From contig NZ_JALJVY010000017.1 of NCBI RefSeq assembly GCF_024168485.1, positions 1 through 64,000 on the forward strand: 64,000 nucleotides of DNA, in the 5' to 3' direction. The stretch comes from Sphingobium sp. OAS761. Its GTDB lineage: Bacteria; Pseudomonadota; Alphaproteobacteria; Sphingomonadales; Sphingomonadaceae. The notes beneath the pieces are model-generated. The model did no database searches. It was not told the DNA's origin and worked only from the letters and a program-made list of their open reading frames with translations. A program made the translations under genes and the position numbers. This document shows, one piece after another, positions 27,732-38,103 of the stretch (positions are counted from its first letter, which is position 1; the number at the start of each line of letters is the position of its first letter).

Positions 27732-28912
27732 GCCTGCTGCCGGTTGCGGAGGCACAGCGGCGGTTGCTGTCGCTCGCAGCGCCGAAGGGCGAGACTATGG
27801 TCGCCGTGCCCGATTGCGCCGGGCGCTGGCTGGCGCGCGACATTCCTGCCCTGCGCGACCAGCCCTGGGCCGACCTGTCCGCCATGGACGGCTATGCGGT
27901 GCGCGCGGCGGAGGCGCCCGGCCCCTGGCGCGTCACGGCTGAAAGCAGCGCCGGCGACATTGCGCCACCGCCACTTGCACCGGGCGAAGCCTGCCGGATA
28001 TTCACCGGAGCGCCGCTGCCGCACGGTGCGGACGCCATTCTGATCCAGGAAAATGCCGCGCGCGAAGGCAATCAACTGCGTGCCAGTGCCGACCCGTTGC
28101 CGACCGGCCGTCACGTTCGCGCTGCCGCATCTGACTTCAGCCGGGGTGCGACGCTACTGACGGCGGGAAGCCGGCTAGGTGCCGCGCAGGTCGCGCTGGC
28201 GGTGCTGGGCGGCCATGGTGCGTTGCCGGTCGGCCGCCGTCCCCGTGTCGCTTTGCTGTCGACGGGCAACGAACTGGTACCGCCCGGCGCGCCGGTGCCG
28301 CCCGGCGCCCTGCCCTCCTCCAACGCGCCTATGCTGGCCGCCCTGCTTGCTTCCCTTCCCTGCGAGATCATCGACATCGGGATTGTCCCGGACGCAATGG
28401 AACCGCTGAATGCCGCTTTCGTCCGCGCGCGCGAGGCGGACATCATCGTGTCGACGGGAGGCGCCTCCGTCGGGGATCATGATCTGGTCCGACCCGCCTT
28501 CACCGCGGCGGGCGGGACGCTGGATTTCTGGAAGATCCGGATGCGGCCGGGCAAGCCGCTGATGGCCGGACAAATTGGTGAGGCCATATTCCTGGGGCTT
28601 CCGGGCAATCCCGTGTCGGCCTTCGTCACGGCGATCCTGTTCCTGCTGCCGCTGGTCCGCCACATGGCGGGCGCCGGCGCCCCGCTGCCCCGTACCGACC
28701 AGGCCGTGCTGGCCACGGGGCTTCCGGCGACCGGCGAACGAGACGACTATCTGCGGGCCTGGCGCGGCGACGAAGGCGTCGTGTCCGTCACATCGCAGGA
28801 CAGCGCGGCGACCGCCGCCATGGCGAGCGCCGATTGCCTGATCCTGCGCGCGGGCGGCTCCCCTGCCGCAGCACCGGGGGACCGCGTCACGATCTTGCCG
28901 CTGGATCTTTGA
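27728..28912 (+). CDS. moeA: molybdopterin molybdenumtransferase
   Basis: Inserts molybdate into adenylated molybdopterin. 394 residues: [14 protein letters not shown] near 43-56, [14 protein letters not shown] near 95, LLSTGNELV and [13 protein letters not shown] (the MPT-binding domain III) and a C-terminal beta domain. Terminates the trpG-trpD-trpC-moaC-moeA series. Convergent with the GH78-like gene, 24 nt away. Confidence 0.94.
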   Translation: MSLLPVAEAQRRLLSLAAPKGETMVAVPDCAGRWLARDIPALRDQPWADLSAMDGYAVRAAEAPGPWRVTAESSAGDIAPPPLAPGEACRIFTGAPLPHGADAILIQENAAREGNQLRASADPLPTGRHVRAAASDFSRGATLLTAGSRLGAAQVALAVLGGHGALPVGRRPRVALLSTGNELVPPGAPVPPGALPSSNAPMLAALLASLPCEIIDIGIVPDAMEPLNAAFVRAREADIIVSTGGASVGDHDLVRPAFTAAGGTLDFWKIRMRPGKPLMAGQIGEAIFLGLPGNPVSAFVTAILFLLPLVRHMAGAGAPLPRTDQAVLATGLPATGERDDYLRAWRGDEGVVSVTSQDSAATAAMASADCLILRAGGSPAAAPGDRVTILPLDL

Positions 28913-28936
28913 GATCCGGGCGAAAGGCGCCGCCCC

Positions 28937-31408
28937 TTATTGCGCCGGCAGAACGAAATGGTTGGTGCCATTCTTCAACGGGTGGGACTGGCCCTTCCAG
29001 ATGAAATCGCCCGGAAGCGAGTTCGGTTTGATGATCTCGGCGACCAGCTTGTCGTTGCGGACCCGATAGCGGACCGAAACCGGCCCCTGCGGCGTTGCGG
29101 CCGTCGCGTCCAGCGACTTGAGCGATCCCAGCGTCGGAGCGATCCGCACACGCCGATAGCCTGTCTCGGCCGGCGTGATGCCGGCAACGATGTCCAGCAG
29201 GTCGACCGTGGGATGGGCGCTCCAGGCATGAGTGTCCGAACGGCTGAATTCGCCATGTTCTTCGGGCCAGGTCGTGAGGTTCAACGCCAGCATGTCCCGC
29301 CAGGGTTGCAACAGGTCGAAATATCGATCCGCCAGGCCCGCATGGCGCAATGCAGCGGCAAGATACCAGGCATAATAATAGCTGACCTGCGCAACATCTT
29401 CCGGCGCCGTCAGGCCCTGGCCCGGCAGGACAATCCTGTCTGCCAGAGTGCGCGCGTCGTCCCCGGTTACAACATCGTACAGAATGGCCAGGGCGTTCAT
29501 ATGCTGACTGAAGCGATCGCGCGACGGATTGTCGGCGAATAGCCCCCTGTCGGCATCCCAGCATCGGTCGCGGATCGCACGCTTGAGATCATCGCTCCAC
29601 GCCTTGTTCCCGGCTTCTTGCGCTGCATCGCCAAAAGCCTGCTCAAGCCGGGCTGCCTGATCGAGCGCGCCCACCAGGGAGACCGACAAAAGGCAGCTCT
29701 CGCCGGCATCGTCATAGGATGGGAAAACGGTCCTGTCGGTCGCGGGCTGACCAATCCAGTCGATGAAATTCCAATATGGGTTTTTGCGCACCAGTCCGCC
29801 CGGCGAGTAATAATCCTTCCACCACGCGATCACCCTTCGCATGAGGGGGATATTGCGAACGAGCGGTTCGGGGTCGGGCTGATGCAGGCGCCAATCGTCC
29901 AGCATGCCGATCCAGAGCAGGCCGAAGGTCGGCATGATCCTGTCGTCGCGCGACGGATAGGCGCCCCGGATCGCGCCGGGCGCTGTTTCGGAGACGCCAA
30001 ACGCCTCGATCGCCTGTCGGGCGAGCCGGGGATCTTCCGACATGGCATAGGAAATGAGCATCTGAATGCGCGTATCACCCGCATATTGGTGCTGTTCCCA
30101 ATAGGCGGTGTCCATGTAGGTTTCATGCGCATCGATCCGTGCCGTGCGCCAGCCGATGTCAAAGATGCGGTTCAGATCCGGGTCGTCGCTTGCGAACTGG
30201 CCCACCTTCACGAAGGGATAGCCCGTTTCAAATGCGCGAAAGGATTCCAGCGTCAACGGGTCGTCGGCAGTTTCGACCTCCAGTTCGGCATAGCGCCAGA
30301 CGCGCCACCACAGGGGCGCGAAAGTCCGGCGCTTGCCATCGGCAATGAATGTGTCGTAAATTCCGGAGACGCTGCGATCTTCCACGAGATCGCGATCGCC
30401 CTTGGCGCCGCCTTTGTTGTGGAGCGCTTCGGACCACCTCAACTTAAGCCGTGCCCCAAGGCCACCGGACGTTTGCAACTCCGGGTAGGCAGCGATCATC
30501 GCGTCCCTTTGGAACAGCAGCCTTACCTTGCTGTGCGCCGGAACGACGACGGAGCGGGCGGGAAAGGATGCGGCGCCCGCCAGGTCTGAACGCACCATCT
30601 TTCCAGGCGAAGCTGCCGCATATAGCTGTTGCGGAAGATAATCGGCGGTCAAGGTTCGCGCTGCCGCCTGCGGCGCGGGCACGGCATCCTGCCAGCCCGC
30701 ACCGGCCTCGGAGGGCTCTTCCGCATCGAAATCGGCTTTCGCCGCATCTATTATTTCCGGATTGCTTCCAACATAGTAATAATATTTCAAAAAATCCCTG
30801 GAGCCGTTGCGAAAACTCCGGCCCATGTCCCGTTTCACGCGCCAGCCGGGTTTATCGGTGGCAATCATTGCTGCATCGCCGTCGCCGGCCAGACGAAAGC
30901 CCGTAGCAACCGTCATCTGAAATACGGGGGCAAGGCTGGTGATCGACGTGCGGCCGATGGCAACATCGCGTTGCTGTTCGGTTGCGTCCGGCGGCAGTTT
31001 ATTGGGTTCCGCACTATCCCAGACCAGCGCCGCCACGACGTTGCGCCCCTTTCGCAGGTACGGAGCCAGATCGATTTTCTCCTGCCGCCAGTTCCTGGGA
31101 GATGTCGCGGATGGGCCGGACGCCACGCGTGTTCCGTTTACGAACAGGATGAACCGGTTGTCCGCGGTAACCCAGGTTTCATATCGATGGGGCTTGCGGT
31201 CGAGTTCGACCTCCCGGCGAAAATGCAGGACGATCGGCTTTTTCATGCCATCCGTGCCCGCAATGCTTATCCAGCCATTTGCATGCCCCGTTTCGACGGG
31301 TGCAGGCGCAGGTGCAGGTGCAGGTGCGGGCGGCGCATCGGCCGCCGCGACGGAAGATGCGCCTGTCACCGCCAGAATGACGGCTGATAGAAGAGCGTTC
31401 GGAGTCAT
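28937..31408 (-). CDS. secreted alpha-L-rhamnosidase-like glycosidase (GH78-type)
   Basis: An 823-residue exported glycosidase. After a signal peptide (LLSAVILAVTGASSVAAA) and an alanine/proline linker comes a beta-sandwich with sugar-binding features (WVTADNRFILFVNG, YLRKGRNVVAALVWD). It is followed by an (alpha/alpha)6 barrel with YMDTAYWEQHQYAGDTR and QPWRDML, and a C-terminal beta domain (GYRRVRIAPTLG). This is the GH78/Bacteroides-type rhamnosidase layout. The WEQHQYAGDTR segment is where the catalytic acid is expected. The second gene in a pair with the GH106-like enzyme. Confidence 0.82.
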   Translation of the reverse strand: MTPNALLSAVILAVTGASSVAAADAPPAPAPAPAPAPVETGHANGWISIAGTDGMKKPIVLHFRREVELDRKPHRYETWVTADNRFILFVNGTRVASGPSATSPRNWRQEKIDLAPYLRKGRNVVAALVWDSAEPNKLPPDATEQQRDVAIGRTSITSLAPVFQMTVATGFRLAGDGDAAMIATDKPGWRVKRDMGRSFRNGSRDFLKYYYYVGSNPEIIDAAKADFDAEEPSEAGAGWQDAVPAPQAAARTLTADYLPQQLYAAASPGKMVRSDLAGAASFPARSVVVPAHSKVRLLFQRDAMIAAYPELQTSGGLGARLKLRWSEALHNKGGAKGDRDLVEDRSVSGIYDTFIADGKRRTFAPLWWRVWRYAELEVETADDPLTLESFRAFETGYPFVKVGQFASDDPDLNRIFDIGWRTARIDAHETYMDTAYWEQHQYAGDTRIQMLISYAMSEDPRLARQAIEAFGVSETAPGAIRGAYPSRDDRIMPTFGLLWIGMLDDWRLHQPDPEPLVRNIPLMRRVIAWWKDYYSPGGLVRKNPYWNFIDWIGQPATDRTVFPSYDDAGESCLLSVSLVGALDQAARLEQAFGDAAQEAGNKAWSDDLKRAIRDRCWDADRGLFADNPSRDRFSQHMNALAILYDVVTGDDARTLADRIVLPGQGLTAPEDVAQVSYYYAWYLAAALRHAGLADRYFDLLQPWRDMLALNLTTWPEEHGEFSRSDTHAWSAHPTVDLLDIVAGITPAETGYRRVRIAPTLGSLKSLDATAATPQGPVSVRYRVRNDKLVAEIIKPNSLPGDFIWKGQSHPLKNGTNHFVLPAQ

Positions 31409-31483
31409 CTGTTCATTCCGTCGATGCGCGCCGCACGCGCGTCAGGATCGGCAGGATGTGGCGGCACAACGGCGGTCCGACCG

Positions 31484-34348
31484 TTATTGAGCCACGATCC
31501 GCAAGGGCCCTACCAGCCCGGCCGGTACCGGCCGCAGCGACTTGTAGCTGGGCGACTTGGGATCGACCATCGCGTTTTCCAGGACGTTGGCCACCGTTAC
31601 GATCAGGTCATTATTCCCCGGTTTGGCAACGCCGGTAATGTCGATGCGAAACGGTCGCGTGATCGCCGGCGGCAACGTGCGACCGTTCAGCGTCACGGTC
31701 GCCATGTCATGAACCTCGCCGAGTTCGAGAAAGAGCTTCCGGCCACGGCCCAGAAGCTGCCCATCGATGGCCACGGTCCTGCGATAGGTGCCCTCTCCCG
31801 CGAAATTCGCCAGTTCCGGGACATTGCGCCAATCGCCCAGAGCGATCGTGCCCAGATCATGGGCATAGGGCTTGCGCATGGCATGCCCCTGCACGTTGAG
31901 GTTCCAACCGTCGACCGGCAGCGTCATGCTTTCCTGCGTCGCTGGATCGTCGACGCGATGAGGCGCTTCCCTGCTATCAAGCACCAGCAGGGCGCTTTGG
32001 CCGGCCGGGAGGTTCAGCGGCACTTGCGTCGCATTCCCGCTGGCGGAAGCCGAATAGGGGGCGATGCTTCCGTCGATCGCGTTCCAGCGCGTGACTCCCC
32101 CCACCCGAGGCAGCGTCAGGTTCACATCGCGGGCCGACGTGCCGACATTTGCCAGAAATGTGACCAGGCGGTCGCCGACATTGCGTTGAACGAAGACCAG
32201 ATCGCTCGCATCGCCGCCGAAGGTCAGGTTCGCTGCGACCCCCGCCTGCCGCAGCGAAGGCACGACGTTGTCGGCCGACACCATCTTCGCTCCGGCTTTC
32301 ATGGCCATGTCGATAGCGCGGCGCACGCGCTTGTCCCGTCGCGCCGCATCCGCCAGGCCCTCGTCCCGATCCGGTATATGGTCGGTAAAGAAAACCGGCA
32401 GGCCGGCCTTGGCGAAGCGGGCGATCGCTTCGGCGGTTTCCGCGCGCATCGCGCTGATCGGCGGCAGGACCAGAACCGAATAGCGCGCACCGCCCGCGGC
32501 GACGAGCTGGCGATCCTCCACCCGTGCACGAGCGATCGAATCCGGATTGATCCGATCGAAATCATAGCCACCGGCAATGAAGGTCTTTTCCGCGGCCTGC
32601 TTTCCAGCGCCGCCATCCTCTATGCCGACATAATAGCCGTAACGACCATAATAATAGGCGACCGGCACGATCGCGTCCCCGGACTGCATGACCGATTGCA
32701 ACCGCGCCACATAATGTGCGAGCGGCTTCATCGCCGGCCAAATGGGGTTGGTTTCGTTGAGCATCGAACTGAAGCTCAGACCGGACGGGTTGGGCGAAAA
32801 GGCGTGCCAACCGGGCCAGTCCTCCGCCTTGTAACGATAATTCATGCCATGCATGATGATGTCGGTAACACCGCCCGCAATGATGAGATCAACGCGCCGC
32901 CGCATATCGTCGGGCGTTACATCGAACGGCCGGCCGCCCCAAGCCAGCCCCTCCACCGACACATGCTTGCGTCCGTAGAGATGCGCCGCCGACCGCGCCA
33001 GCCGCATGAAAAGGGGGTCGGCGCCATGCACCAGGTCTTCCGTTTCGGGAATGTCGGCCGATCCGTAAGCCTGGATGATGTCGAACGGACCGCCATGCGC
33101 CTGAAGCTTGGCCAGCATCCCGTGGCTATGGTTCCAGTCGACGAAGGGTTTGACGAAACCCGTCATGAGACTTTCGGACAGCGTCCGGCGATAATCGGCA
33201 CGGACCCTGTCGGCCAGGTCGCCGCTCTTCGCGTTAAAATAGGGCGGGGAATAGCGTTCATCCCACGCCTGCATCCAGCCGGGCTGAAGGATGAAGGGCA
33301 GATAGGGCGTCAAATCGTAGCCACGCCGTTTCCTGAATTGATCCAGGAATTCAGGCCCCCAGTGAATATCCTGCATCAGTTCGAAACTGTCGATGAATGT
33401 CGACCTTATGCCCGCAGGATCGATGCCCAGGGGATCGCCCGTCCGCGCGGCATGGCGCCGGAACGCGTCAGGATCGGTCGGGTCCAGCACAAGTTGCGGT
33501 CCCTGTCCCGCCGCGCCGAGCACGCCCATGTCGACGGCATATTGTTTGAAAACGAACACCTGCCAATCGCCGGGCGGCGGCGACCATTGCAATGTGCCAT
33601 CCGCAGCGATCTTGTCCGTCAGGACAATACCGCTGGCGGGGTCGAGTTCGCCCGGCACGCGAACATTCGACCAGGGCGAAAGTTTGAAGCCCGACGATGA
33701 CTGCGCCGCTATCGTTTCAGGCGCGCTGCCCTTCATGGCGACGACCGCCACGATGCGGGCGCGTGCGTCGAGCCGTGCGGCCCAGTCCGCGACCTTCGGG
33801 TCCTTCGTCCGTTCATCGAAGAAGCTGAGCGCACCCAGGCGCCGGGTCCATTTGGGGATGGTGACCTTGATCGGCCCCTGCTCACCGCCCTTGACCTGGG
33901 TGACCGCCATGGACAATTCGCTCAGTGCCTTTTCGGGCGTAATGGCGAAGCCCCCGCCTGGAGGCCAGGCGGAACCAAGCGTGTAGTCCAGGCTCATGCC
34001 GAGCGACTTAGCCGCCTCCCCGGCCGCTTTGAGCCGATCGAAAAACATCGGTTCGGCATATTGGTTGACGCGATCGCGTTCGGCGCGGGACAGGGCGACG
34101 AAATTGGGGGTCATGGCCTGTACCTCGGCGCCCGCGAACCCGTTGTCCGCGAGCAGGTGCAGCTCGCGCCGCACTTCCTCGTCGGTGACATCGGCGCCCG
34201 GCCACCACCACCGCACCCGCGGACGGACTTCCATCGGCGGGGAAGAAAAACCTTCTTCCAGCGTGTCGGCGTAAACATGTCCGGTCGCCGCCGCAAAAAG
34301 GGCCGTCGCCCCCAGCAGGGTGTTCAGTATCCTACGCCTGACCGCCAT
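31484..34348 (-). CDS. secreted glycoside hydrolase, GH106-type alpha-L-rhamnosidase
   Basis: A 954-residue exported protein. A signal peptide (LLGATALFAAATGHVYA) precedes VRPRVRWWWPGADVTDEEVRREL, a typical GH106 N-terminus (the WWWPG motif). A catalytic TIM-like domain covers the centre, and a C-terminal jelly roll (RKLFLELGEVHDMATVTLNGR) probably binds carbohydrate. The ATG at 34348 is chosen because the signal peptide starts there. A 75-nt gap to the GH78-like gene suggests co-transcription. Substrate (rhamnogalacturonan, flavonoid glycosides or a gellan-like polymer) is not decided by the sequence. Confidence 0.85.
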   Translation of the reverse strand: MAVRRRILNTLLGATALFAAATGHVYADTLEEGFSSPPMEVRPRVRWWWPGADVTDEEVRRELHLLADNGFAGAEVQAMTPNFVALSRAERDRVNQYAEPMFFDRLKAAGEAAKSLGMSLDYTLGSAWPPGGGFAITPEKALSELSMAVTQVKGGEQGPIKVTIPKWTRRLGALSFFDERTKDPKVADWAARLDARARIVAVVAMKGSAPETIAAQSSSGFKLSPWSNVRVPGELDPASGIVLTDKIAADGTLQWSPPPGDWQVFVFKQYAVDMGVLGAAGQGPQLVLDPTDPDAFRRHAARTGDPLGIDPAGIRSTFIDSFELMQDIHWGPEFLDQFRKRRGYDLTPYLPFILQPGWMQAWDERYSPPYFNAKSGDLADRVRADYRRTLSESLMTGFVKPFVDWNHSHGMLAKLQAHGGPFDIIQAYGSADIPETEDLVHGADPLFMRLARSAAHLYGRKHVSVEGLAWGGRPFDVTPDDMRRRVDLIIAGGVTDIIMHGMNYRYKAEDWPGWHAFSPNPSGLSFSSMLNETNPIWPAMKPLAHYVARLQSVMQSGDAIVPVAYYYGRYGYYVGIEDGGAGKQAAEKTFIAGGYDFDRINPDSIARARVEDRQLVAAGGARYSVLVLPPISAMRAETAEAIARFAKAGLPVFFTDHIPDRDEGLADAARRDKRVRRAIDMAMKAGAKMVSADNVVPSLRQAGVAANLTFGGDASDLVFVQRNVGDRLVTFLANVGTSARDVNLTLPRVGGVTRWNAIDGSIAPYSASASGNATQVPLNLPAGQSALLVLDSREAPHRVDDPATQESMTLPVDGWNLNVQGHAMRKPYAHDLGTIALGDWRNVPELANFAGEGTYRRTVAIDGQLLGRGRKLFLELGEVHDMATVTLNGRTLPPAITRPFRIDITGVAKPGNNDLIVTVANVLENAMVDPKSPSYKSLRPVPAGLVGPLRIVAQ

Positions 34349-34689
34349 GTTCACTTCCTCTCCTGCTGGCTCCGCCGGTTCGGTATGACGAAGCCCTGTG
34401 CGCACTATTATTCAAACCGCGGCCCTTAGTCCTTTCCAGCGCCGTCGTCGCGCTTCGGAAGCCGACCGGGGACCTGAGGGACATAAGCACGAAAACGCAC
34501 GGTAGCGTTCGTATTTGTTATGCGCATGAATGCTGCACGTCAACAGCCGTCGACGAGTCGCCCGTCCATCCGCGCCGCCGAGCGCGTCTATGCCAAATTT
34601 CCGAAGAGCGCCTAACTGATGGCAGCAACGCGCGCCTTGTCAGGGAAGCGGATCTTTGGGACGGCTGTTCGCCATGAATACATGGCGTT
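34349..34689. other. gene-free stretch between GH106 gene and the glutamate-synthase-like gene
   Basis: No gene, RNA or strong promoter is visible. It should contain the promoter of the two glycosidase genes (reading left) and the 3' end of the operon to its right. I see no clear terminator hairpin. Confidence 0.4.
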
Positions 34690-36330
34690 TCAGACCGATT
34701 GGCGTTTGAAGGTGGTGGCGTCCGCCTGTGCCCACCAGCGGGCGAGCCGCTCGTCACGCGCGCCGTCCAGCAACTCGCCCGGTTCGACGAAGGGATAGAG
34801 TTCGTCGATGGATCGCATCTCGACCGCGCTGATCCGCTGTCGCAGGCCGTCCGGCGTGAATTCATCCGGCGAATCGATGCCGCAGGCGACGACGATGTCG
34901 TGCAACGCCGCCAGCGTCGCGCGCTGGAAGCGCGCCACGCGTTCAGCCTTTTCCGGAACCACCAGCGCGCGCTCGCGCGCGGGAGACTGGGTGGCGACGC
35001 CGGTCGGGCATGTGTCGGTGTGGCACCGCATCGACTGGACGCAGCCCAGCGAGAACATGAAGGCGCGCGCCGCGTTGCACCAGTCCGCACCCAACGCAGC
35101 GTTCATCGCGATGCCCGCGCCGGAACTGACCTTACCCGACGCGGCCAGCCGGATCCTGTCTTTAAGGTTGCTGCCGACGAGCGCATTGCGGGCAAGGATG
35201 AGGCCTTCGCGCAACGGCATGCCGATGCGGTCCGACAGTTCGGTCGGCGCCGCGCCGGTGCCGCCTTCCGCGCCGTCGATTACGATGAAGTCCACCAGAA
35301 TGCCCGTTTCCAGCATGGCCTTGACGACGGCGAACAGTTCGTGCGGATAGCCTACACATAATTTGAGACCGACCGGCTTGCCGCCCGACAGGTCGCGCAT
35401 CCGGGCTGCGAATTCGACCAATTCTATCGGTGTCGAAAAGGCGCTGTGTCCCGGAGGCGAAAGACAATCCTGTCCCGCTTCCACGTCGCGCGTCCTGGCG
35501 ATTTCCTCCGTGACCTTGGCACCGGGCAGCAGTCCGCCATGACCCGGCTTGGCACCCTGGCTGAGCTTGATCTCGGTCATTTTCACCGCATCGTGCGCCG
35601 CGCGATCCGCAAAATGCCCGGGGTCGAACCGGCCGCGGGCGTCGCGGCATCCGAAATAGCCCGAACCGACTTCCCAGACGACGTCGCCGCCATGCTTGAG
35701 ATGATAGGGCGACAGGCCGCCCTCCCCCGTATCATGGTAGAAGTTGCCCAGTCTGGCGCCCAAGTTCAGCGCCTCGATCGCGTGCGCGCCCAGCGCACCG
35801 AAGCTCATCGCCGATATGTTCAGTCGCGCGGCCCGATAGGGTCGGCTGCACTGGTCGGTGCCGACGGAAACGCGGGTTTGTCCCGGCGCATTGCGCGACG
35901 GCGCGATGGAATGCGCCAGCCATTCATATTCATCGGAATAGACGTCCAGTTCGGTGCCGAACGGATGCGCGTCCACAGCGCCCTTGGCCCGGGCATAGAC
36001 CAGCGCGCGCGCATCATGACTGAAGGGGCGCCCGTCCAGGTCGCTTTCCACGATATAGGCACGCAGAAACGGGCGCAGCCATTCGAAAAGCCAGCGGAAG
36101 CGTGCCGAGGCCGGGTAATTTCGGCGCAGCGAATGATGCACCTGGACAAGGTCGACAAGGGCAAGAACCAGTATCGGCGCGAACAACAGCAGCGCCCAGA
36201 GTGCGCCGACGTGCCACTGTGCCAGGATCAGGCAGGCAATCGTTCCGACGGCCCCGATAAGGAGAATGATGTTGCGCGAGAGGGCGTGATCGCGTGTCAG
36301 CGCGAGGATGAGACCGGGACGCGCACTCAT
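34690..36330 (-). CDS. FMN-binding glutamate synthase family protein
   Basis: A 546-residue membrane-anchored protein. Two hydrophobic helices lie at residues ~20-60 (IILLIGAVGTIACLILA and ALWALLLFAPILVLALVDLV). They are followed by a GltB-like FMN domain (LNISAMSFGALGAHAIEALNLGA near 170, SQGAKPGHGGLLPG near 258, VIDGAEGGTGAAPTELSD near 345). The [3Fe-4S] cysteines are C-x5-C-x4-C (LGCVQSMRCHTDTCPTGV). The glutaminase domain is absent, so it is not a complete glutamate synthase. It starts within the stop of the PoxB-like gene (ATGA). Confidence 0.85.
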   Translation of the reverse strand: MSARPGLILALTRDHALSRNIILLIGAVGTIACLILAQWHVGALWALLLFAPILVLALVDLVQVHHSLRRNYPASARFRWLFEWLRPFLRAYIVESDLDGRPFSHDARALVYARAKGAVDAHPFGTELDVYSDEYEWLAHSIAPSRNAPGQTRVSVGTDQCSRPYRAARLNISAMSFGALGAHAIEALNLGARLGNFYHDTGEGGLSPYHLKHGGDVVWEVGSGYFGCRDARGRFDPGHFADRAAHDAVKMTEIKLSQGAKPGHGGLLPGAKVTEEIARTRDVEAGQDCLSPPGHSAFSTPIELVEFAARMRDLSGGKPVGLKLCVGYPHELFAVVKAMLETGILVDFIVIDGAEGGTGAAPTELSDRIGMPLREGLILARNALVGSNLKDRIRLAASGKVSSGAGIAMNAALGADWCNAARAFMFSLGCVQSMRCHTDTCPTGVATQSPARERALVVPEKAERVARFQRATLAALHDIVVACGIDSPDEFTPDGLRQRISAVEMRSIDELYPFVEPGELLDGARDERLARWWAQADATTFKRQSV

Positions 36331-38036
36331 GACAGCAGGTTGCGCAAAACGCCGACGACGTCGCGGCCACGGCCACCCAGGACCGCCTTCGCGGAATATA
36401 GCGCCATGCCAGCCACCTGCCCCGGCTGCACCTTGGGCGGCATCACCAGTTCGAAGCGATCGGTCACGACATCCAGCAGCGCGGGCCCGGGCACGGACAG
36501 CCAGTCACGCACCGCCTGGTCCAGTTCTTCGGCCTTTTCCACCCGGCGGCCCCACAGCCCCATCGCCTCCGCCACGCGCCCGAAATCCGGGTTGAGAAGG
36601 TTGGTGTAGCTGTCGATCAGCCCTTCCACCTTTTGTTCGATCTCCACGAAGTCGAGCGCACTATTATTGAACACCGCCACCTTGATGGCGAGATTTTCCT
36701 GCACCGCAGTCAACAGGTCGCCCATCAACATGGCCAGTCCGCCATCGCCCGAAAGCGATATGACGGTGCGGTCCGGATAGGCAGCCTTGGCACCCAGCGC
36801 TTGCGGCATGGCGTTGGCCATCGTCCCGTGGCTCAGGCTGATGACGGTGCGGTTTCGCCCGGTGGACGCCACATGCCGCAGGCACCATACCATCGGCGAT
36901 CCGCCATCTGCCGTATAGACGGCATCGGCAGGCGCCAGTCGCGAAATGAGTTCGGTCAGATATTGGGGATGGATCGCGCCGCCCTTGCCGAGCCGGGCGT
37001 GCTTCCCCTGGTCCTCGAGCGTTCGGGCACGATGCGCCAGGCACTCGTCGAGGAACGCCCGGTCGTCGCGCGGGCCGACATGCGGCAAGAGCGCATCGAG
37101 CATAGCCCCGATGTCGCCCACCACGCCCAGATGGACAGGATGGCGGCGGCCCAGATGCGTGCCGTCCAGATCAACCTGAACGATCGTCGCCTTTTCCGGA
37201 TAATATTGTCGCCAGGCGAAGTCGCATCCCAGCAGCAGCAGCGTGTCGCATTCCATCAGGGCATGGTAGCCAGCCTCCCCGCCGAAAATGCCAGTCATCC
37301 CGACATTGAAGGGATTGTCATGTTCCAGATAGTCCTTTGCGCGCGAGGTATGGGCGACCGGCGCCTGCAGGGTGCGCGCCAGTGCCACCACCTGATCATG
37401 CGCCTGTTCGCACCCCGATCCGCCATAGACTGCCACCTTGCGGCCCGCGTTAAGGATGGCAGCGACCCGCTCGATCTCGCCTGTTGAAGGCCGGACTACC
37501 GGACAGGCCGGATGAACGGCGAAGGCCGGCTCGTCAGGTGCCTTTGCGCTGGACACGTCGGCCGGCACGATCAGCACGGCGACGCCGCGCCGCGTGAGGG
37601 CGGCCTGCGCCGCCATCGCCGCCTTGCGCCGTGCCTGGCCCGGTGTGCGGATTTCCTCGCAAAACACGCTACACGACTGGTAGATGGAGCGGAAATCGAC
37701 CTCCTGGGGAAAGTCGAATCCCAGTTCGTCGCGGACGATCTGACTGGCGATCAGCACGACCGGGGCACGGTTGCGATGCGATTCGAACAGCCCGTTGATG
37801 AAATGCAGGCTTCCCGGTCCGCACGACCCGGCGCACAGGGCCAGATCGCCCGTCAGTAGCGCGTCGGCACCTGCGGCAAAGCCGCCCGCCTCCTCATGCC
37901 GGACATGCACCCATCTGATGTCGCTTTCGCGGATCGCATCGGTGACATGATTGAGCGTATCGCCCGGCACCCCGTAGCATCGGCGCGCACCGGCATCCCG
38001 CAGGGTTTCGATGATCACCTGCGCCACATTCGCCAT
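36327..38036 (-). CDS. poxB: thiamine-diphosphate pyruvate oxidase/dehydrogenase (PoxB-like)
   Basis: A 569-residue ThDP-dependent enzyme expected to decarboxylate pyruvate to acetate, passing electrons to quinone. The ThDP-glutamate region is in VHVRHEEAGGFAAGADALLTG near residue 44, and the diphosphate motif is GDGGLAMLMGDLLTAVQ with the following NN near 430-460. A family-typical central FAD domain (YGGSGCEQAHDQVV) is present. The C-terminal membrane-binding tail of E. coli PoxB is not obvious. Upstream partner of the FMN glutamate-synthase-like gene in the same operon. Confidence 0.82.
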   Translation of the reverse strand: MANVAQVIIETLRDAGARRCYGVPGDTLNHVTDAIRESDIRWVHVRHEEAGGFAAGADALLTGDLALCAGSCGPGSLHFINGLFESHRNRAPVVLIASQIVRDELGFDFPQEVDFRSIYQSCSVFCEEIRTPGQARRKAAMAAQAALTRRGVAVLIVPADVSSAKAPDEPAFAVHPACPVVRPSTGEIERVAAILNAGRKVAVYGGSGCEQAHDQVVALARTLQAPVAHTSRAKDYLEHDNPFNVGMTGIFGGEAGYHALMECDTLLLLGCDFAWRQYYPEKATIVQVDLDGTHLGRRHPVHLGVVGDIGAMLDALLPHVGPRDDRAFLDECLAHRARTLEDQGKHARLGKGGAIHPQYLTELISRLAPADAVYTADGGSPMVWCLRHVASTGRNRTVISLSHGTMANAMPQALGAKAAYPDRTVISLSGDGGLAMLMGDLLTAVQENLAIKVAVFNNSALDFVEIEQKVEGLIDSYTNLLNPDFGRVAEAMGLWGRRVEKAEELDQAVRDWLSVPGPALLDVVTDRFELVMPPKVQPGQVAGMALYSAKAVLGGRGRDVVGVLRNLLS

Positions 38037-38103
38037 GTCTGATGTCCCAGTGATGAAATATCATTGGTAAAAGCATGGGCCGCACCTCCTGTTCCGATGG
38101 AAC

